38,516 bases of DNA, taken from assembly GCA_035942915.1 (NCBI GenBank), contig DASZCR010000200.1:1-38516 (forward strand), read 5' to 3'. A program made the position numbers and the translations under genes. A model generated the notes under the pieces. The model was not told the origin of the DNA and searched no databases. It saw only the letters and a program-made list of their open reading frames with translations. Each line of letters opens with the position of its first letter. Position 1 is the first letter of the stretch. Below, piece by piece: positions 33,821 to 38,516 of the stretch. The stretch is from DASZCR01 sp035942915 (GTDB lineage Bacteria > Acidobacteriota > Blastocatellia > Pyrinomonadales > Pyrinomonadaceae).

Positions 33821-34588
33821 TCACTTGAACTCCACGACGACCGGCGTATGGTCTGAAGGACGCTCCCAACTGCGCGGCTCTTTGTCTATCCAAGCGCCCT
33901 TACAACGCTCTGCGAGCGGTTCGGAGACCCACACGTGGTCGATGCGCAATCCCGTGTTGCGACGAAAAGAGCCTGCGCGATAATCCCACCATGAATAATG
34001 GCCTGTCTCGGCAACGTGCAGGCGAAAGGCGTCGGTAAAGCCCCACTCGCGCAGCTCTTCGAGTGCGGCGCGCTCTCTGGCGCTGAAGAGAATCTTGCCG
34101 CGCCACAGTTCGGGGTCGTGCACGTCTCTGTCTTCGGGCGCAACGTTGAAGTCGCCGCAGAGCAGCACGTCGTCGTCCGTCCAGTAGTTATCGTCGAAGA
34201 ACTCGCGCAGGCGTTTCATCCATTGCAGTTTGAAGGCGTACTTGTCTGAGCCGACGAAGGCGCCGTTCGGGATGTAGACGTTGACGACGCGGATGCCCTC
34301 GACCGTTCCCGCCAGCAGGCGCGCGTGCGCGTCCTCCGTATCATCATGAAAGCCGCGCTGAACGTCTGTCAGGGGCGCGAGAGAGAGGATGGCGACGCCG
34401 TTGTAGGTCGGCTGCCCGTAGACCTCCGAGCGGTAGCCGAGTTCGGCGAAGGCTTCTCTGGGGAAACGCTCGTCCGTGCATTTGGTCTCTTGCAGGCAGA
34501 GCACGTCCGGGCGCGCGCGTGCGAGCCATTGCGTGACGAGCGGCAGGCGCGCCGTCACAGAGTTGACGTTCCACGTAGCGAGTTTCAC
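33821..34588 (-). CDS. xth: Exodeoxyribonuclease III
   Basis: A 255-residue endonuclease/exonuclease/phosphatase-fold protein that cuts at abasic sites and degrades 3' ends in base-excision repair. Motifs: LATWNVNSV, LCLQETKC (metal-binding Glu), NVYIPNG, CGDFNVAPEDRDVHDP, RIDHVW and the terminal SDHTPVV with catalytic His. Length and motif order are standard. It is preceded by the TPR lipoprotein gene (48 bases away). Confidence 0.93.
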   Translation of the reverse strand: MKLATWNVNSVTARLPLVTQWLARARPDVLCLQETKCTDERFPREAFAELGYRSEVYGQPTYNGVAILSLAPLTDVQRGFHDDTEDAHARLLAGTVEGIRVVNVYIPNGAFVGSDKYAFKLQWMKRLREFFDDNYWTDDDVLLCGDFNVAPEDRDVHDPELWRGKILFSARERAALEELREWGFTDAFRLHVAETGHYSWWDYRAGSFRRNTGLRIDHVWVSEPLAERCKGAWIDKEPRSWERPSDHTPVVVEFK

Positions 34589-34636
34589 TTGCGCCGTATC
34601 TTAGCGCGTGAGGCGAAGATTTTGTAGGAGCGACCG

Positions 34637-35446
34637 CTATCTGGTCTTTTCGAGGAGGGTTTGGGCGCGTGCGACGGCCTCTTTGTATTCGGGCAGGTAG
34701 TCCGGGTTCGGCGTCATCGTGAAGATGGAGTTGAGTTGTTGGCGCGCGTCTTCCTTGCGCTTGACGGCGAGGTAAGCTTCGGCCAGACGCAGGCGCAACA
34801 AGGCATTGCGCTCGCCGAAGCGCAAGCCCTTTTCCAGATATTCGACGGCGCGTTGCGGGTCGCCGCCGAGCATCTTCGGCAGTTTCAGGTCAACCTGTCC
34901 GAGCGCCATGTAGGCGCTCCCGGATTGAAAGCTTTCGTCTATCTTGATGACGGCTTCCATCTCGCGGCGCACGTCTTCGACGGCGGCGAGGCTGCCGATA
35001 GCCCCCTGCAACTCTGTCCGCCCGCCGATGTTGGCGCCGAGCCAGAAGTGGCCTTCGGCTCTGCCGGGCGCGATGCGGACGGCCGCTTCGCCCGACGCGA
35101 TGCCCTCACGAAAGGCCGTGTCGCGGTCGTTTTCGTCCGTCCCGTAGGCTCCGATGCGATAGGCGGCGCGAGAGAGTCGCCATGCCGTCTCGTAGCTGCG
35201 CGGGTCGGCCGCGCGCGCGTGTCTGAGCAGCACGACCGACTCGCGCACGCGTTCCAGATTCTCGCGCGCACCCCACAGCCTATCGGCCTGCGCCGTCACT
35301 TCGGACTCGGTCGGCCCACGATTCTCGGCGCGCGCGCCCGGAGTTTCCTGCCTGCGCGACGAGCACGAGATGAGCATCAGACAGAGCGGTGCGGCGGCGA
35401 AGAGAGAGAGCCAGAGGCGGCGGCGTGCCGTGTGCGAATAAGCCAT
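34637..35446 (-). CDS. TPR lipoprotein, TatT-like
   Basis: A 269-residue protein starting at the ATG at 35446, which gives a lipoprotein signal peptide with the lipobox LMLISC (cysteine near residue 28); the longer open frame to 35812 has no sign of being coding. The rest is alpha-helical with TPR-like units, and HFWLGANIG, LGGDPQRAVEYLEKGL and LRLAEAYLAVKRKEDA resemble the TRAP-associated TatT family. No TRAP membrane genes are nearby, so the partner is unknown. It is divergent from the HAD gene. Confidence 0.75.
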   Translation of the reverse strand: MAYSHTARRRLWLSLFAAAPLCLMLISCSSRRQETPGARAENRGPTESEVTAQADRLWGARENLERVRESVVLLRHARAADPRSYETAWRLSRAAYRIGAYGTDENDRDTAFREGIASGEAAVRIAPGRAEGHFWLGANIGGRTELQGAIGSLAAVEDVRREMEAVIKIDESFQSGSAYMALGQVDLKLPKMLGGDPQRAVEYLEKGLRFGERNALLRLRLAEAYLAVKRKEDARQQLNSIFTMTPNPDYLPEYKEAVARAQTLLEKTR

Positions 35447-35529
35447 GCGTGAACCTGTACGGAGAGTCGAGCGCGAGCCGGGACGAGGCAGTATAGCACC
35501 GTGCGCGTGACGGGAGGCTTCCCAACTGA

Positions 35530-35558
35530 TTACAAAATCCGGCCGAATGGAGTATATT
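35530..35558 (+). promoter_or_regulatory. Possible promoter for the HAD/LarA-like/reductase genes
   Basis: TATATT at 35553-35558 lies 17 bases after TTACAA (35530-35535), about 95 bases before the TTG start at 35651. The -10 box matches 5/6 and the -35 box only 3/6. It lies in an A/T-rich part of the 204-base divergent region. Confidence 0.4.
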
Positions 35559-35650
35559 TCTTTCCCTACACATGCGCGCCCTGTAACTTTCGGGATTACA
35601 ACTGAAGACAGACCTGTTTCGAGGACTTTTCGCACGCTACGGAGGAAAGT

Positions 35651-36313
35651 TTGGCCGCCGCCGCATTTTACGACCTTGAGGGAACGCTCGTGAGCACGAA
35701 TCTCGTGCACACGCTCGGCTTCTACGCCAAGAACCAGCAGGGCATCCTGCGCTCGCTGCGTAAAACGGCTGCGACCGTCGTCAGCCTTCCCCTCTTCGCC
35801 GTCACAGACCAATATAGCCGCAAGGTCTTCAACGACCTCTTCTTCAAACGCTACAAGGGCGAATCGGAAGACCGCCTGCGCTTCTTCGCCGAAGAACTGT
35901 TCGAGGACGTGTTAAAACCTGCGGTCTTCCCCGGCGCGTTCGACCTCATACAGAAGTCGCGCAGCCTCGGTCTCCGGCAAGTGGTCGTCACCGGCGCGCT
36001 CGACATCTCGGTCAAGCCGCTGATGCAATACCTCGGCATCGAAGACTACGTGGCGAACCATCTTGAGTTCGTCAACGGCATCGCGACGGGGCGCCTGCTC
36101 CCGCCCGTGCTGGCGGCGGCCACTAAGGCTTCCTGGATTAGAAATTTCGCCGAACGCGAGGGCATCAACCTGAGCGAGTCTTATGCCTACAGCGACAGCA
36201 TGAGCGACCTCCCGATGCTCTCCATCGTCGGCCACCCGGCCGCCGTCAACCCCGACATGCGCCTGCGCCAGACGGCGCTGCATCACGATTGGCCGGTGCT
36301 GAATTTGAAGTGA
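35651..36313 (+). CDS. HAD-IB family phosphatase
   Basis: A 220-residue HAD phosphatase related to SerB. Motif I is FYDLEGT (Asp8, with Glu10 in place of the usual second Asp), a known variant of the IB group. Motif II is VVTGALD, and the metal motif is YSDSMSDLPML. A helical cap domain lies between. The start is a TTG preceded by GGAGG at five bases, a strong site. Relatives occur beside acyltransferases and acyl-CoA reductases, as here, so a phosphorylated lipid or alcohol substrate is possible, though phosphoserine cannot be excluded. Confidence 0.83.
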   Translation: MAAAAFYDLEGTLVSTNLVHTLGFYAKNQQGILRSLRKTAATVVSLPLFAVTDQYSRKVFNDLFFKRYKGESEDRLRFFAEELFEDVLKPAVFPGAFDLIQKSRSLGLRQVVVTGALDISVKPLMQYLGIEDYVANHLEFVNGIATGRLLPPVLAAATKASWIRNFAEREGINLSESYAYSDSMSDLPMLSIVGHPAAVNPDMRLRQTALHHDWPVLNLK

Positions 36314-36319
36314 TTTGAA

Positions 36320-36387
36320 GTGATGAGTGAGCGGTGACAAGTGAAAAACTTGTTCCTGCTCGTCACTCGTCGCTCGTCACTCGTTAC
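36320..36387. repeat. Second inverted pair of heptad arrays
   Basis: Four heptads beginning GTGA (GTGATGA, GTGAGCG, GTGACAA, GTGAAAA; 36320-36347) are followed by four in the opposite sense (TCGTCAC, TCGTCGC, TCGTCAC, TCGTTAC; 36360-36387). The design is that of the 3372-3453 array (four to five heptads, short spacer, inverted heptads), with a different heptad. A small stem (36337-36342 with 36348-36353) sits at its apex. It fills the gap between the HAD and LarA-like genes. Confidence 0.8.
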
Positions 36388-36394
36388 TTAAACT

Positions 36395-37993
36395 ATGAGC
36401 TTACAGTTAAGACGAAAAATCCATGAGTCGGTCGTCTATATCGACCGCGACAGTGCGCCGCGCATCATTCCTTCGGGCGAGGATTTCATTCTCGAAGATT
36501 TGCCGATTGGGACGCGCGTCATCTATCCGAAGCCGCCAATTAAGGGCTTGCCGAACCGCGAGGCGGCCATCCGTTACGCGCTCAATCATCCGCACGATTG
36601 CGACCCGCTGTTTGCGCAACTCGCGCCCGGCATGAAGGTGACCATCGCCGTCGACGACATCAGTCTGCCGCTGCCGCCGATGAAGACGCCGGACGTCCGT
36701 CAGACCGTGCTCGAAATCGTCCTCGACATGCTCGCCGGTCACGGCGTCGATGACGTGCATATCGTCATCGCCAACTCGCTCCATCGGAAGATGACCGAGT
36801 GGGAGATGCGGCGGATGGTCGGGGCGAAGATTTTCAAAGAGTTCTATCCAGACCGCTACTACAACCACGATGCCGAGTGGGACGACGGCCTCACGCTCCT
36901 CGGCGAGACGCGGCACAAAGAACCCCTGCGCATCAATCGTCGCGCCGCCGAAAGCGACCTCGTCATCTACGTCAACATCAACCTCGTCCCGATGGACGGG
37001 GGGCACAAGTCGGTCGCCGTCGGCCTCTGCGACTACGAGTCTTTGCGCGCGCACCACGAGCCGCAGACCATCCGCGACTCCGACAGCTACATGGACCCGA
37101 AGCGTTCGATGCTCAATCACAAGGTCGAGCGTCTGGGCAAGCTCGTTGACGAGCACATGAACGTCTTTCACATTGAAACGGCGCTCAACAATCGCATGTA
37201 CACGGGCGAGATGGATTTCCTCCTGAAGAACGAGGACGAATTCAAGTCGTTCGACCGGCTCAAGTTCGAGACCATGCGCCGCACGATGTCGGCCATGCCG
37301 CGCGCCGCGCGTCGCAAGCTCCTGCACTCGTTCCCCGCGCAGTACGAGATGATTGCCTGCCACGCCGGGCGCACCGAGCCGACGCACGCCGAGATTCTCA
37401 AGAAGAACTTCGACCAGTATGCCATCCCCATCAACGGCCAGTGCGACATCTTGATTACGGGGATTCCTGACATCTCGCCCTACAACGTCTATTCAATCCT
37501 GAACCCGCTGCTCGTGCAGGTGATGGGACTCGGCTATCATTTCAACTTCTACCGCAACAAGCCTCTGCTCAAGAAGGGCGGCGTGCTCATCCTCCATCAT
37601 CCCTGCTACGACGAGTTCGACCATAACTTTCATCCGAGCTACATCGAGTTCTTCAACCGTCTCCTGCCGGAGACGCGCGACTCGGACGTGCTGCGCGACA
37701 AGTACGAGCGCGAGTTCGCCACCAATCCGAGTTACATCGAGATGTACCGGCGCGGCAACGCCTATCACGGCGCGCATCCCTTCTTCATGTGGTACTGGGG
37801 CGAGAACGGCCGCCAGCACGTCGGCCGCGTGATTGCGGCCGGAGCGGAGAACGCGCACGTCCCGGCGATGTTGGGCTGGGAGCGCGCCGACAATCTGACG
37901 GAAGCGATTGCGATGGCGCGCAGTTACATGGGACGCTCGGCAGAGATTACAATGTTGCATCAGCCGATGATTGGCGTCTGCGACATGGAATAG
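36395..37993 (+). CDS. LarA-related (DUF2088) protein with altered active site
   Basis: A 532-residue protein whose N-terminal 230 residues match the lactate racemase LarA domain: IAVDDISLP, IVIANSLHRKMTE with His130, NHDAEWDD, INRRAAESDLVIY and DGGHKSVAVGL with Lys205. In LarA that lysine is covalently joined to the nickel-pincer cofactor and a histidine 16 residues later binds nickel; here His221 fits. LarA's second catalytic His, ten residues before the lysine, is absent (Ile195 by count), and the Arg of the DxxRP motif is Leu91. A C-terminal half of about 300 residues is long and His-rich. It is 7 bases before the acyl-CoA reductase gene, so they are probably co-translated. No larB, larC or larE is in view. 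Confidence 0.8.
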   Translation: MSLQLRRKIHESVVYIDRDSAPRIIPSGEDFILEDLPIGTRVIYPKPPIKGLPNREAAIRYALNHPHDCDPLFAQLAPGMKVTIAVDDISLPLPPMKTPDVRQTVLEIVLDMLAGHGVDDVHIVIANSLHRKMTEWEMRRMVGAKIFKEFYPDRYYNHDAEWDDGLTLLGETRHKEPLRINRRAAESDLVIYVNINLVPMDGGHKSVAVGLCDYESLRAHHEPQTIRDSDSYMDPKRSMLNHKVERLGKLVDEHMNVFHIETALNNRMYTGEMDFLLKNEDEFKSFDRLKFETMRRTMSAMPRAARRKLLHSFPAQYEMIACHAGRTEPTHAEILKKNFDQYAIPINGQCDILITGIPDISPYNVYSILNPLLVQVMGLGYHFNFYRNKPLLKKGGVLILHHPCYDEFDHNFHPSYIEFFNRLLPETRDSDVLRDKYEREFATNPSYIEMYRRGNAYHGAHPFFMWYWGENGRQHVGRVIAAGAENAHVPAMLGWERADNLTEAIAMARSYMGRSAEITMLHQPMIGVCDME

Positions 37994-38000
37994 TGAAGCG

Positions 38001-38516
38001 ATGAAATTATCTCCGACCGAAATCTATCAGGGCAGGAACCTCTTCATCATCGGCGCGACGGGCTTCGTCGGCAAGGTCATGCTGAGCATGCTGCTCGACC
38101 GCTTCCCCGGCGTGGGGCGCGTCTACGTGACGGTGCGCGCGCGCTCGAAGGAGGAGTCCGACTCCCGCTTCTGGAACCACGTCGTCACCGCCCCGCCCTT
38201 CGACCCCCTGCGCGAGCGCTACGGCGCGGCCTTCGAGGACTTCATCCGCGACAAGGTGAGGATCGTCAACGGCGACATCGCCGAAGACAACCTCGGCTTC
38301 GCCGAGGAGGAGGCCGCGGCGGTCGCGGAAGACATCGACGTGCTCGTCAACAGCGCCGGCAACGTCACCTTCAACCCGCCGCTCGAGAGCGCCCTGCGCA
38401 CCAACGTCGTCGGCACGCAGAACGTCATCAAGTTCGCCAGGAGGATGCGGCGGCCGGCGCTCGTCCACGTCTCGACCTGCTTCGTCGCCGGCAACCGCTC
38501 CGGCCCCGTCTGGGAG
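38001..38516 (+). CDS. Fatty acyl-CoA reductase-like protein, N-terminal part
   Basis: 172 residues are visible before the window ends. A Rossmann start with FIIGATGFVGKVML (16-29) and the later VLVNSAGNVTFN and LVHVSTCFVAGN are those of the NAD-binding-4 (male sterility/fatty acyl-CoA reductase) family, which reduces acyl-CoA to alcohol or aldehyde with NADPH. The ATG lies 7 bases after the LarA-like gene stop. From codon 10 on, only 2 of 163 codons end in A or T, unlike the first nine codons (5 of 9) and the upstream gene. Confidence 0.85.
   Translation, partial: MKLSPTEIYQGRNLFIIGATGFVGKVMLSMLLDRFPGVGRVYVTVRARSKEESDSRFWNHVVTAPPFDPLRERYGAAFEDFIRDKVRIVNGDIAEDNLGFAEEEAAAVAEDIDVLVNSAGNVTFNPPLESALRTNVVGTQNVIKFARRMRRPALVHVSTCFVAGNRSGPVWE

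Noticed and set aside
35490..35518. Promoter for the TatT-like gene with TATACT
   Set aside because: The -10 box at 35495-35490 is good, but no acceptable -35 box stands 16-18 bases upstream.
35447..35812. N-terminal extension of the TatT-like lipoprotein
   Set aside because: The ATG at 35446 gives a proper lipoprotein signal; the extension would overlap the HAD gene on the other strand.

Overview
The window is 38.5 kb of dense, GC-rich bacterial chromosome with no rRNA, tRNA, insertion sequence, phage or CRISPR array that I can see. Lineage is inference only. The mix of System II cytochrome c biogenesis, many TPR proteins, many secreted or lipid-anchored proteins, high GC, and heptameric intergenic repeats would fit an Acidobacteriota-like (for example Blastocatellia) genome. 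No marker gene here proves it.

Layout. (1) 1-1802, minus strand: an ECF sigma factor, its zinc-binding membrane anti-sigma factor, and a secreted protein cut by the window edge. (2) 2051-6762, minus strand: resB, resC, a membrane-anchored TPR protein and a TPR lipoprotein, closed by a strong hairpin terminator at 1980-2025. A paralogue of the TPR protein lies divergently at 7029-7784, so the two flank the haem-export and ligation genes. (3) 7834-14315, minus strand: a DUF6328-like protein duplicated within one chain, an exported M20 amidohydrolase, a membrane alpha/beta hydrolase, a fused substrate-binding/permease ABC protein with its ATPase, and a ferredoxin-metallo-beta-lactamase protein. 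(4) 14342-15898, minus strand: an acyl-CoA synthetase, divergent from the next block.

(5) 16150-27840, plus strand: an apparently complete reductive pyrimidine degradation cluster. An NCS1 permease imports the base. PreT/PreA reduce uracil or thymine. Dihydropyrimidinase and beta-ureidopropionase release beta-alanine or 3-aminoisobutyrate. A class III (AGXT2-like) transaminase and an aldehyde dehydrogenase deal with the semialdehyde. Interleaved are a Rid-family protein lacking the usual arginine, a SIMPL protein, a zinc-ribbon membrane protein and a small anchored protein. The run ends with a TIR domain fused to a right-handed beta-helix (27886-29394).

(6) 29433-35446, minus strand: a TatT-like TPR lipoprotein, exonuclease III, a small membrane protein, an SDR, a histidine phosphatase, NAD(P)HX dehydratase and a METTL25/RRNAD1-like methyltransferase. 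(7) 35651-38516, plus strand: a HAD-IB phosphatase, a LarA-related protein with an altered active site, and the start of a fatty acyl-CoA reductase.

Best leads: the TIR/beta-helix protein; the LarA-like enzyme next to a fatty acyl-CoA reductase; paired heptad-repeat arrays (3372-3453 and 36320-36387); the duplicated DUF6328 protein; the Rid protein without its arginine; and an abrupt rise in third-position GC inside the last gene. All functions are read from sequence by eye; no search was run.
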